Origin: Myxococcota bacterium
GTDB lineage: Bacteria; Myxococcota_A; Polyangia; Polyangiales; JANWZI01
Assembly (NCBI GenBank): GCA_025054695.1
Contig: JANWZI010000017.1
Location: forward strand, 1 to 51,829
Direction: 5' to 3'
Length of the DNA stretch: 51,829 nt
In this document: positions 34,782-43,072 of the stretch, piece by piece
Numbering within the stretch: position 1 is the first letter of the stretch
Layout: each line of letters opens with the position of its first letter
Made by a program: the position numbers and the translations under genes
The notes under the pieces: model-generated
The model's input: only the letters and a program-made list of their open reading frames with translations
What the model was told of the DNA's origin: nothing
The model's database searches: none

Positions 34782-35990
34782 CTAGCCCGGAAGGGGCGCG
34801 AAGGGAACGGTGCGAGCGGAGCCGGCGCACAGCGGGCGCGTGGGTGCCGGTTCGATCGGCTGAAGCCGAAGCGGCAACGCCACGTCCACGAATCCCGCAG
34901 GGCGGGGAGCGGGAAGCTGTTGGGTGCGCGCCGCGCGCACGATGCAGGCGGCCAGAATCGGGTCGCCGATCTCGTCGCGCATCACGCACGCATGCGCCAC
35001 GCGCCCCGAGGCGTCGATCCGCATCGCGAGCAGCACGCGTCCGCCGTGACCGCCTTCGGGCCCCGCATTGCGCAGGCACTCGACGGCGGCCTCGCGCAGC
35101 GGGCTGAGCGCGCCGCCGAGCGCAAGGGCGGGCAGTTCGCCTTCGGGTTCTTCGGGGCCCGGCTCGGGCAGACCGTCGGGACAGTGCGTGTCGGCCGCCG
35201 GCATCGCGGCGGGGCTCGCGGACGGAAGTCGTGTCCCCGGCGCCAGCGCCACGGCGAACGAGGTGGCGTGCGCGACGGGGCCCAGCGCCTCGAATAGGGC
35301 GATCAGGCGCGTGAGCGGGACGTTCCGTTCGGCCGTCACGAAGAGCACCCCGTGCGACGTGCCCTCGGCGCCGAGCGCCTCGCGCAAGCGTGCGGCGGCC
35401 GTCGGCACCTCGAGGCGGGAGAAGCGCGGCCCGGTTCCGGTCGGCGTGCCGACGGGGCGTGCGTGCACGCCTTCGTCGGTGACGGCGACGAGCAGTCCGC
35501 CGCGCGTCGGACGGCTCGCGGTGAGCGAGACGAGCGCGAGCCGCGCCGTGCCCGGATCGCCGGCGAGACCCCAGCGCGTGAGAATCGCGACGGGCCCTTC
35601 GAGATGCGCGTCGAGGTCCGCGGGGACGGGCGGCAGCGGGTGGACCGCGACGGCCACGTCGGCTTCGAGACGGTGGGGCGATCCGTCTCGACCGGTGCGC
35701 AGCAGACAGCCTGCCTCGCTCGACTCGTCGTCGGTCCCGTCGAGCGCGGCGACGGCTGCGACCAGATCGCCGAAGGTCGCATCGGCCGCGAGCCGCCGGG
35801 CGTCGCTCCGCGAGCCGGAAGCGTGGGCTCCCCGGAGAGTCGGAACGTCGTCTGCGCCGGCCATGGGTGAACCGCGGGACGTCGTGGCCGCGCTCGGTCC
35901 GCCGCACGCGGTGCAGGGAACCACGAGCATGCATGCGATCCGCCACGCGCTGCGGCCGACCCCACGGTGTCTCGAGCGTCCCGCAATCAC
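34782..35990 (-). CDS. Lipoprotein with AgmX/PglI-like C-terminus
   Basis: 402 residues. The GTG at 35990 sits five bases after GGAGGG, the best ribosome-binding site in the region, and leads to a signal peptide with lipobox (CTAC-GG). The central ~250 residues are Ala/Leu-rich with repeated beta segments (DVAVAVHPLPPVPADLDAHL). The C-terminal ~100 residues (VECLRNAGPEGGHGGRVLLA, VMRDEIGDPILAACIVRAAR) resemble the AgmX/PglI C-terminal domain of myxobacterial motility and envelope proteins, often with a TonB-like fold. Lies 15 bp upstream of mlaD and follows the small membrane-protein gene by 43 bp. Confidence 0.65.
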   Translation of the reverse strand: MIAGRSRHRGVGRSAWRIACMLVVPCTACGGPSAATTSRGSPMAGADDVPTLRGAHASGSRSDARRLAADATFGDLVAAVAALDGTDDESSEAGCLLRTGRDGSPHRLEADVAVAVHPLPPVPADLDAHLEGPVAILTRWGLAGDPGTARLALVSLTASRPTRGGLLVAVTDEGVHARPVGTPTGTGPRFSRLEVPTAAARLREALGAEGTSHGVLFVTAERNVPLTRLIALFEALGPVAHATSFAVALAPGTRLPSASPAAMPAADTHCPDGLPEPGPEEPEGELPALALGGALSPLREAAVECLRNAGPEGGHGGRVLLAMRIDASGRVAHACVMRDEIGDPILAACIVRAARTQQLPAPRPAGFVDVALPLRLQPIEPAPTRPLCAGSARTVPFAPLPG

Positions 35991-36033
35991 GCGACCCTCC
36001 GCGCGCGGTCGAGCCACGACGGCCGCGGGCGGC

Positions 36034-36669
36034 TCAACGGCCGAGTCGCTCGCGCACCGTGTCGTTGAGGGATTTGTGCACCCGGCGGTAGTCGAACCAC
36101 GCGCGTTCGATCTCGCCGAGCGGCGAACGCGCCGCTTCTGCGTCGAACGGAGCGTCCTGCGCGAGGCCGTCCAGGTGCGCGATGAACGCCGTCCAGCCCG
36201 CGCGCAGGCGGCTCGACGCATCCGACAGCTCGCGCACCTGGCCTTCGAGGTCCTGAGGAGGGATGAGGGCCGCGAGCTTGGGCTCGATCTCGGAGAGCTT
36301 GGGCATGCACCGTTCGCGCACGTAGAGGCCGAACCGCGCGCGGCCGTTCTCGGCGCGTCGCACGATGAGCTCGCGCAACTGCTCGTTGTTGCGGATCTCG
36401 CCCGGGTCGCCTCCCTGCAGCACGCAACTCCAGAAGGCGTCAAAGTGATCGCGTCGAATGCCTTGCAGGTGCCGGCCGAACGTTCCGTAGACCTCCGCGT
36501 CGCCGCCGCTGCCGACGAGCAGGAACAGAAGCCCGCCGACCGCCAGCACGCCGGCGCCGATCATGACGGCGAGCATCCGCCCGCGTCCGCGCCGCAGCTC
36601 CTTCTCGTCGGCGTCGAGCGCGCTTGCGCTCCCCAGCGGTAGTCCGGCCTGTCCGTTCGGTTCCGACAT
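36034..36669 (-). CDS. Small single-pass membrane protein, unknown function
   Basis: 211 residues. A charged N-terminal ~30 residues precede one transmembrane helix (LAVMIGAGVLAVGGLLFLLV, ~residues 34-53), then a ~155-residue hydrophilic helical domain (HFDAFWSCVLQGGDPGEIRN, ERCMPKLSEIEPKLAALIPP, IERAWFDYRRVHKSLNDTV). Two Cys residues, in SCVLQGG and RCMPKL, could form a disulfide if the domain is periplasmic. Family not recognised. The ATG lies three bases before the stop of the zinc-ribbon/TPR gene, so the pair is cotranscribed. Confidence 0.68.
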   Translation of the reverse strand: MSEPNGQAGLPLGSASALDADEKELRRGRGRMLAVMIGAGVLAVGGLLFLLVGSGGDAEVYGTFGRHLQGIRRDHFDAFWSCVLQGGDPGEIRNNEQLRELIVRRAENGRARFGLYVRERCMPKLSEIEPKLAALIPPQDLEGQVRELSDASSRLRAGWTAFIAHLDGLAQDAPFDAEAARSPLGEIERAWFDYRRVHKSLNDTVRERLGR

Positions 36670-36672
36670 GGA

Positions 36673-38391
36673 TCACTCTCCACGCAGGTCGAGCCGCAAC
36701 CCCTCGTCCGACCCGCGGAGCCGGATCCTCGACCCATCGCGCGCGGGTGGCAAGCCTCCCGGCTCGCCGAGCAACTTGCTCCCGAGCCTCAGCTCGGCCC
36801 CCGTCGACGCCGCGCCGCTCGCTTGGTGCGTCGTGTCTTGCGCGGCGGGGTCGGTCGAGGCGGTCTCGTCTTGCGCCTCGTCGTCGGACTCGAGCGCCGT
36901 CGGACCGAGCATCTGACGGATCAGGCGCTCGACGTCGGCGCGTCGTGACGCGGGAACGAGCTCCAGGACGCGTCGCGCCTGCTCGCGCATCGGTCCGTAA
37001 CGGCCGGCCGCGCGCAGGATGCGCGCAGCCGCCAGCCTTTGCTGCCAGTCGTTGGGCCGGCGTTCGATCGCGTCGAGCGCGTGCTGGACGGCGAGATCCA
37101 TTTCGCCTTCGACGAGGTGGAAGTTGGCGCGCAGCAGGGGGAGTTGCGGCAGGTCCGGATCGAGCCGTGAGGCCCGGTCGAGCGCCGCCCCCGCTTGCTC
37201 CCGTTCCCCTTGCGCCATGTGAATGGCGGCCGCCGTCGCGTGCGACCCGGCGTGATCGGGATGAACGGCGAGCGCCGCACGCACCTCGCGCTCGGCGCGT
37301 TCGAGGTCGCCTTCGACGAGGTAGAGGCCGGCTAGGTTGTTGCGCCGCGGGCCGTCCGGGCGCAGCTGCGCCGCGGCTTCGAGCTCCGCGCGGCCTTCCG
37401 GCGCGCCGCCGGCCACGAGCAGGACGGCGCCGCGCGCGCTGCGGACCGTGGGCGAGCCGCGGTCGAGCCGACGTGCCCTCTCGACGAGGTCGAAGGCGCG
37501 TTCGAGCGCACCCTCGTGGACGAGTGCGTACAGGGCGTGATGGACGAGCGCGGCGGCGATCGCCCGGACGTCGTCGAGGACGCGCACGTCGTCGGGCCGT
37601 GGGCTGCTCGACCGACCCGCCCAGGGGTCCAGCACGACGTGACGCCCCGCGGCGGGAACGGCGACGGCGAAGTAGCCCAGATGCCCCGACGGATCCGGTG
37701 GCGCACGGTCACCCTCAAACGCGTACACCTCAGCGAGCATCGCGTCGACGCCGGCGACGCGAAGCGCTGCAACGGCGGCGGCAGCCACCTCGAGCGGATA
37801 GAGCCGCTCGCGGCCACCGTCGCGTTCGAGCAGCGCGGCGGTTGCGGCAGCCGTGCGTGGGGGCGTCGGTCGCGGCGAGGAGGTGCTCCAGACCACGAAG
37901 GCCCGTGCGCGCGCTCGTTGCTGGATCGCCTCGACGAGCGCACGCGCCTTCCGAACGGGGTCGCCTTCCCCGGCGCTGCGCGCCAGCCGCTCGACGGCTG
38001 CGTCGGCGACGAACAGGTCGATGGCTTCGGGGGCCTGGACGCCCGCCGCGCGTAGGTAGCCATCGAGCTCGGCGCGCGTCAGCGGACGTAGCGGAGCCTC
38101 GCCCGAGACGCTCGGTGGCGCTTGACGGGACCACAGCCACCAGCCGAGCCCTGCGGCAGCGACGATCAGACCGATCGCGGTGGGCACGAGCCAGGCGCGA
38201 CGCGGCCTCGTCGCTCCTTCGACGGGCTCCAGTCCGTGCCGGCGCAGGCACCGCGGGCACCGCACCGGTTGCTCCCCGCTGTGGTCGAATCGCTCGTCGC
38301 AGTGCACGCACAGCCAACGCCTCGCCGTCGGCGTGCGATTCGGAGACGGCGGTTCGGAGGCCGCGGTCTCCGTTTGGGGCTCGCGGCTCAC
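36673..38391 (-). CDS. Zinc-ribbon, single-pass, transglutaminase-like/TPR protein
   Basis: 572 residues from a GTG overlapping the stop of the thioredoxin-fold gene (GTGA). An N-terminal zinc ribbon (CVHCDERFDHSGEQPVRCPRC, two CxxC pairs) precedes a transmembrane helix (AWLVPTAIGLIVAAAGLGWW). Residues ~120-310 contain AAAVAALRVAGVDAMLAEVY and HVVLDPWAG, reminiscent of transglutaminase-like folds, without a confirmed Cys-His-Asp triad. The C-terminal third is TPR (NLAGLYLVEGDLERAEREVR, AAAIHMAQGEREQAGAALDR, ARILRAAGRYGPMREQARRV) and ends in a Ser/Asp-rich tail. It probably links a cytosolic ribbon to a periplasmic TPR domain. Substrate unknown. Confidence 0.7.
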   Translation of the reverse strand: MSREPQTETAASEPPSPNRTPTARRWLCVHCDERFDHSGEQPVRCPRCLRRHGLEPVEGATRPRRAWLVPTAIGLIVAAAGLGWWLWSRQAPPSVSGEAPLRPLTRAELDGYLRAAGVQAPEAIDLFVADAAVERLARSAGEGDPVRKARALVEAIQQRARARAFVVWSTSSPRPTPPRTAAATAALLERDGGRERLYPLEVAAAAVAALRVAGVDAMLAEVYAFEGDRAPPDPSGHLGYFAVAVPAAGRHVVLDPWAGRSSSPRPDDVRVLDDVRAIAAALVHHALYALVHEGALERAFDLVERARRLDRGSPTVRSARGAVLLVAGGAPEGRAELEAAAQLRPDGPRRNNLAGLYLVEGDLERAEREVRAALAVHPDHAGSHATAAAIHMAQGEREQAGAALDRASRLDPDLPQLPLLRANFHLVEGEMDLAVQHALDAIERRPNDWQQRLAAARILRAAGRYGPMREQARRVLELVPASRRADVERLIRQMLGPTALESDDEAQDETASTDPAAQDTTHQASGAASTGAELRLGSKLLGEPGGLPPARDGSRIRLRGSDEGLRLDLRGE

Positions 38392-39002
38392 GAGGCGCGG
38401 ACCGACTCGACGAGCAGCTCGAGCCGGTCGTTTCCCCAGAACATCGCGTCCCCAACGAACATCGTGGGCGCCCCGAACGCCCCCCGCGCCACGGCCTCCT
38501 CGGTCGTCGCGCGCAGCGCGTCCTTGACGGGCTGGGCCTCGATGGCCGCCAGCAGTTCGTCGCGCGGCAGTCCGGCGACGTCGGCCGCACGCGCGAGCAC
38601 CGCGTCGCTCGTCGGGTCGAGGTCCTCGGCCCAATAGGCGCGGAACAACTCCATTGCGGCCGTGGCCAGTGCGTGGGGTGCCGTCGTCTCGACGTGGACG
38701 AGCGCACGCTGCGGGCGCAACGTGACCACCGGAAAGCGGGACGGAATGCGCAGCGGGACGCCGTAATGGCGGGCCCAGCGAGTCAGATCGTCGATCATGT
38801 AGCGGGCTTTGGCTGGCACGCGGGCAGGCATCTCGTTGCCCGTGGCGCGGAACACTCCGCCGAGTAAGAAAGGACGCCAACGGACGGGAAGGCCGGCGCG
38901 CGCGCCGACGCGCTCCATCTGCGTCGCGGCCAGATAGCTGTACGGCGAGCCCACGTCGAAGAAGAACTCGATGCACCGCCCGGGCACGGCGGCGCGGAGC
39001 AT
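38388..39002 (-). CDS. 2-hydroxychromene-2-carboxylate isomerase/DsbA-fold protein
   Basis: 204 residues from the ATG at 39002. The frame extends further upstream into array 7, giving an artefactual Arg/Thr-rich N-terminus. Thioredoxin-like fold of the HCCA-isomerase/GST-kappa group: FFFDVGSPYSYLAATQMERV has Ser at the catalytic position and no CxxC, so it is not a disulfide oxidoreductase. Later motifs WRPFLLGGVFRATGN, MFVGDAMFWGNDRL and FGAPTMFVG match the family. These enzymes isomerise chromene or aromatic intermediates with glutathione. First gene of a unit down to 32423; the role in that envelope operon is unclear. Confidence 0.88.
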   Translation of the reverse strand: MLRAAVPGRCIEFFFDVGSPYSYLAATQMERVGARAGLPVRWRPFLLGGVFRATGNEMPARVPAKARYMIDDLTRWARHYGVPLRIPSRFPVVTLRPQRALVHVETTAPHALATAAMELFRAYWAEDLDPTSDAVLARAADVAGLPRDELLAAIEAQPVKDALRATTEEAVARGAFGAPTMFVGDAMFWGNDRLELLVESVRAS

Positions 39003-39021
39003 AGCGCGGAGTGGGCGGGGG

Positions 39022-39128
39022 CGAGCCCGTGGCCGAGCCCGAGACCAGGCCCGAGTCCGAGACCGAGTCCGAGACCGAGTCCGAGTCCGAGACCAAGCCC
39101 GAGTCCGAGACCGGGTCGGAGGCCGAGC
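39022..39128 (-). repeat. Intergenic hexamer array 7 (CTCGGN on the minus strand)
   Basis: Plus strand reads CCGAGN units. Sits just upstream of the isomerase gene and at the 3' end of the kelch gene, with only two bases to the latter's stop codon. Inverted relative to most arrays. No core. Confidence 0.9.
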
Positions 39129-39130
39129 CA

Positions 39131-40990
39131 TTAGGGCAGGCGCTCAAGCTGGATTCGGCCCACCCACGATCCGGCGGAGAGAGCCCGCAACCCGATCCCC
39201 ACGCGCGCTCCAATCGCGCCCCGCAGCGAGCAGTCGCGACGGCCTCGTCCGGACTCGAGCGTGATGGTGTCGCCACGACGTTCGACGGTCACGAGCGCGC
39301 CGGGCGCTCGATCCACTTCGCACGGCGTCGGACCGGCGCGCTCGTCCCGGATCGTCACTTCGGCGGCCGGCGTGCCGTCGTTGACGAGCAGCAGCTGCCA
39401 CGTGCCGCCCGCCTCGAGTCGGATCCGGAACCGGCCGAAGCGCAGCGCGGGCACGTCGAGCCGGACCTCGTCTCGAGCGGCCCGCAGACGGCTGCCTTCG
39501 GCGCGCCAGTCGCCGGGCGCGCCGCGCACCAGGGCACCGGGCTCGGCGGCGACGATCGTCGCGGGCGGCTGCATCAGCGGTGCACTCCGCTCCAGACGCA
39601 GCAGCGCTGCGCCGACGTCGCCGAGCAGCGCGAACGCGCCGTCGGTGCGGACGACGGCGTGGCGGGTCCCAGACCATGGCTCGACGGCGTCCGCTTCGAG
39701 GGACTCGAGGTCGAGGACGAATGCGCGCTGGGCACCTGTCGTATCCAGGCCCGTCACGAACAGCCGGCCGTCGGGCAGGGCCGCCGCGACGACCCGGTAT
39801 AGACCGACGGGCAGAGCCCGCTCCAGGCGCACGGTTCGCAGAGCCACGCCGGCGGTCGAGGGAACCCGCTCGAGCAGCGTCACGGTGCGCGACGCGCCTT
39901 CGTCGAGCCGGCCGCCTACGAAAGCCGCGCGCGCGCCCGGGAGTGCCACCGCGGCGGCGGCTCCGGTCGTCGGATGCACGAGGACGGGGCCCCCGCCCGG
40001 TACCGCGACGGGGCGGACGAACGAACGCGTCGCGGGATCGTACGCGTATACGTCGTTCGTGTAGCCACCGCCGGCGCCGTACCCACCGATGACGAGCACG
40101 AGCCCGTCCACGAGCGTGACCACGAGCGGAGCGCGGCGTGCGGCAGGAAGCGCGCCGGCCATCTCGACGTCGCCGTCGACTGGATCGACGATCACGGCGG
40201 TCGAGAGCGGCGGAGCGTCGTCTCGAACGACCCCCCCGACGAGCAGCACGCGCCCGTCGGGAAGGGCCGCCGCGCCGTGCTCGCGCCGCCGTCCCTCGCA
40301 TCCGCTGCCCGCGCACATCGGTCGCAGCCGTCCGTCGACGTTCGCGCCGGTCTCGTCGAGCAGCTCGAACGTGTCGTGCGCCGGCCCCGTGGCTCCGGCG
40401 GCCCCGCCCGCGACGAGCACGCGCGATCCGACCGCGGTCGCCGTCGCGTCCGAACGGGGCAACACGAGACCCGAAGCGACGGCGTCGCCGACGTCGTCGG
40501 CGGCGCGCAGCACGAGCGTGTTGCGGGTCCCATCGGCGCCGTGACGGCCTCCGGCGAGAAGCACGCGCCCGTCGGGGAGCGGCGCGGCGACCGAGCCGGG
40601 CAACGCGACGGCGAGCGGATCGCCGAGCGGGCAGAGCCGGCCGATGGGTAGCAACAGCGCGTGGCGCTCTCCTTCGAGGGGAACGCGTTGACGGCCCACG
40701 CTACCTCCGTCCTCCGATTCGAAGAGGAGTTCCTCGGTCCCGGGGGGAAGGCTTTCGAGCAAACGGGGGCCGTCCGAAGGGCGCACGCGATCGACGAGAC
40801 GGTCGGACGCCGGGGCGTCGACCAGAGCCGTGACCACGAGGGCGGAGGTGCGTTCGGGAGGCGGGCAGGAAGGCACCGTCTGCACGACGAGGCGAGCCGT
40901 GCGTACGACGGGGTCCGGTGCGGGGCAGCTGCTCGCGAGCAGGGTCGGGAGCAGCCACGGTGCCCTTCGCGCCGCGCGGCCGCCGCGCAT
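39131..40990 (-). CDS. Kelch-repeat lipoprotein
   Basis: 619 residues. A short leader with lipobox ASS|C leads to the mature protein. From ~residue 110 there are kelch-type repeats with the ALPDGRVLLAGG / LPDGRVLLVGGV signature (PLPDGRVLLAGGRHGADGTR, ALPDGRVLLVGGVVRDDAPP, LVVTLVDGLVLVIGGYGAGG, ALPDGRLFVTGLDTTGAQRA), forming a beta-propeller. The C-terminal ~150 residues are a separate beta-rich module (RFRIRLEAGGTWQLLLVNDG, VTVERRGDTITLESGRGRRD) like a lectin or concanavalin-type domain. Probably surface-exposed and ligand-binding. Only 31 bp separate it from the divergent Ser/Thr kinase gene. Confidence 0.85.
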   Translation of the reverse strand: MRGGRAARRAPWLLPTLLASSCPAPDPVVRTARLVVQTVPSCPPPERTSALVVTALVDAPASDRLVDRVRPSDGPRLLESLPPGTEELLFESEDGGSVGRQRVPLEGERHALLLPIGRLCPLGDPLAVALPGSVAAPLPDGRVLLAGGRHGADGTRNTLVLRAADDVGDAVASGLVLPRSDATATAVGSRVLVAGGAAGATGPAHDTFELLDETGANVDGRLRPMCAGSGCEGRRREHGAAALPDGRVLLVGGVVRDDAPPLSTAVIVDPVDGDVEMAGALPAARRAPLVVTLVDGLVLVIGGYGAGGGYTNDVYAYDPATRSFVRPVAVPGGGPVLVHPTTGAAAAVALPGARAAFVGGRLDEGASRTVTLLERVPSTAGVALRTVRLERALPVGLYRVVAAALPDGRLFVTGLDTTGAQRAFVLDLESLEADAVEPWSGTRHAVVRTDGAFALLGDVGAALLRLERSAPLMQPPATIVAAEPGALVRGAPGDWRAEGSRLRAARDEVRLDVPALRFGRFRIRLEAGGTWQLLLVNDGTPAAEVTIRDERAGPTPCEVDRAPGALVTVERRGDTITLESGRGRRDCSLRGAIGARVGIGLRALSAGSWVGRIQLERLP

Positions 40991-41021
40991 CGCGTATCCT
41001 GTCCCACGGTCCACGCGCGCG

Positions 41022-42788
41022 ATGCAACCCGCGCCGCTGCAGCCCTTCGGCAAGTACCTGCTCGACCGCGAGATCGCGCGCGGCGGGATGGCGCGCGTCT
41101 TCCTCGCGCGCCTGCGGGGCGTGGCCGGATTTGAGAAGCGGCTCGTCGTCAAGCAGGTGCTGCCGGAGCTCGCCAGCGACCCGCGATTCGTCGCGATGTT
41201 CGTCGAGGAGGCCAAGACGCTCGTCGCGATGAGCCATCCGCACGTGGTGCCCGTCTACGAGCTGGGCGTCGTCGACGGCGTCTATTTCCTCGCGATGGAG
41301 CATGTCGAGGGGGCGACGCTCGCCGAGGTGCTCGCCGCCGACGGACCGCTTCCCGTCGCGCTGGCCCTGCACGTCGGCGCGCAGGTCGCCGACGCGCTCG
41401 CGTACGCGCACGAGCGCTTCGGCCTCGTCCACCGGGACGTGACGCCGCGCAACGTCATCGTGGACGACCAGGGACACGCCCGCCTGCTCGATTTCGGCAT
41501 CGCCGCGCCCGCCCACGAGGGCGAGGCCCCGGTGTTCGGTACGCCGGGTTACATGTCCCCCGAGCAGGCTGCGGGCGAGCGCGTCGGACCTCCGGCGGAC
41601 GTCTTCGCGCTCGGCGCGGTGTTGTTCGAGGCGATCACCGGGGAGCCGGCATTCCGTCGCGCGACACGCGCGGAAACCGACGCGGCGCTCGCGGGCGCGC
41701 CGCCCACGCTCGCGCACCGTCCCGCGGTTCCACCCGCCGTCGTGGCGATCGTCGACGATGCGTTGCGGCGCGAGCCCGATCGACGACCGACCGCGTCCGC
41801 GGTTGCCGAGGCGCTGCGCGCCGTGCTCGCCTCGCTGCGACCGCAGGGCGTCGCGCGCGAGCTGGGGGAACGCGCGTCGCGCGCACGGACGCGGGCCGAC
41901 GCGCGCTTCGTGCCTCCGAGCGAGCCGCGCGAGCCGGGGCGCGAGCCCAGCGGCGTCGTGCGCTCGATCGCGACGAGCGTCGTCCTCGATCGGATTCTTC
42001 AGGGCCAACCCGCGGACGGATCGAGCGGGTCGGCTGCACCGGGTGTATCCCGTTTTGGGGGGGACGGAAAGGGTGCCGGCCTCTCGCACGGGCCAGCGGA
42101 ATCCAGAGCCGCCGAAGGGACCGTCGACGCGGCGGCGGGATCGCGCGATGTCCCGGACGGTGCCACCGATGCGGTCGCGACGCTTCCCATCGCGGCGGTC
42201 GGGCGTCGGCCGGGCGCGAGCCCCGAAGCGCGTCGCTGGGCCCGGGCCGCGTGGCTCTCCTCGACGCTGGGCGCGGTGGTCCTGATGGCCATGGTCGCCG
42301 CGGACATCGGGCCGACGCCTTCCCCCGACGCGTCGGCACGCGGCGCGGTGCCACCGGCGAGTGTTCCGACGGGCCCATCGGCACCGCGCCACGAGACGGG
42401 GGCGAGCTCCGAATCGGTTCCGAATCCTGAGCGAACCATCGGCGAATCCTCTGCGACCGCATCGACTGCCATGAGATCCACGACGTCCGAACCGAGTTCC
42501 GGCGCACCCTCGGGCTCCGAAGCGAACGGCGCGCCGCCCGGCCTGCTGAGCGTGACGTGCCTGGGTTGCTGGGCCGATGTGCGCGCCGGGCGCCGCAGGC
42601 TCGGCACGACGCCCGTGCGCGCTGTTTCGCTCCCGGCCGGTACGCACGTGCTCACCCTCGATTCCCCTCCGCTCGGCCGACGCGCCCGCGTCACGGTTCG
42701 CATCGCGTCGGGTCAGCGCGTGGCGGTGCGCGCGGACATGAACGCCGATCCCCCGCTCGTTGAGGTGACGAGCGGAAACGGCGGCTGA
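41022..42788 (+). CDS. Membrane Ser/Thr protein kinase with PEGA-like C-terminus
   Basis: 588 residues. An N-terminal Hanks-type kinase shows all key elements: Gly loop IARGGMARVF, Lys in RLVVKQVLPE, HRDVTPRNV catalytic loop (Thr replaces the usual Lys/Ser after Val, as in many myxobacterial kinases), DFG in LLDFGIAAP, and TPGYMSPEQ. A Ser/Pro-rich juxtamembrane region leads to a transmembrane helix (WLSSTLGAVVLMAMVAADIG, ~residue 415) and an extracytoplasmic segment ending with a PEGA-like module (SVTCLGCWADVRAGRRRLGT, AVSLPAGTHVLTLDSPP). It should be an active receptor-like kinase with a cell-envelope sensor. Followed by array 8, then dnaG. Confidence 0.93.
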   Translation: MQPAPLQPFGKYLLDREIARGGMARVFLARLRGVAGFEKRLVVKQVLPELASDPRFVAMFVEEAKTLVAMSHPHVVPVYELGVVDGVYFLAMEHVEGATLAEVLAADGPLPVALALHVGAQVADALAYAHERFGLVHRDVTPRNVIVDDQGHARLLDFGIAAPAHEGEAPVFGTPGYMSPEQAAGERVGPPADVFALGAVLFEAITGEPAFRRATRAETDAALAGAPPTLAHRPAVPPAVVAIVDDALRREPDRRPTASAVAEALRAVLASLRPQGVARELGERASRARTRADARFVPPSEPREPGREPSGVVRSIATSVVLDRILQGQPADGSSGSAAPGVSRFGGDGKGAGLSHGPAESRAAEGTVDAAAGSRDVPDGATDAVATLPIAAVGRRPGASPEARRWARAAWLSSTLGAVVLMAMVAADIGPTPSPDASARGAVPPASVPTGPSAPRHETGASSESVPNPERTIGESSATASTAMRSTTSEPSSGAPSGSEANGAPPGLLSVTCLGCWADVRAGRRRLGTTPVRAVSLPAGTHVLTLDSPPLGRRARVTVRIASGQRVAVRADMNADPPLVEVTSGNGG

Positions 42789-42819
42789 CGCGGTCGCGAA
42801 GAGCGTTTGCGAAAATAAC

Positions 42820-42981
42820 GTCGGGGACTCGGTCTCGGACCCAGGCTCGGCCTTGGACTCGGGCTCGGACTCGGTCTCAGGCTCGGGCTCGGACTCGGAC
42901 CCGGGCTCGGCCTTGGGCTCGGTCTCGGGTTCGGACTCGGGCTCGGACTCGGCCTCGGCCTCGGACTGGGCCTCGGTCTCG
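42820..42981 (+). repeat. Intergenic hexamer array 8 (CTCGGN)
   Basis: Between the kinase and dnaG, both on the plus strand. Long, regular run of CTCGGA/G/C/T with a few TTGGAC variants. No core. It ends ~90 bp before the dnaG GTG, so it would lie in the 5' leader of dnaG if transcription starts upstream. Confidence 0.9.
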
Positions 42982-43072
42982 TGTGCCCTCTCGACGGCAA
43001 TCGTACGGCGGATGGGTGGTTCGCGAGCGCGAGCCGGGTGCGTGCGCTCGTGCTACGAGCATCTCTCCGGCG

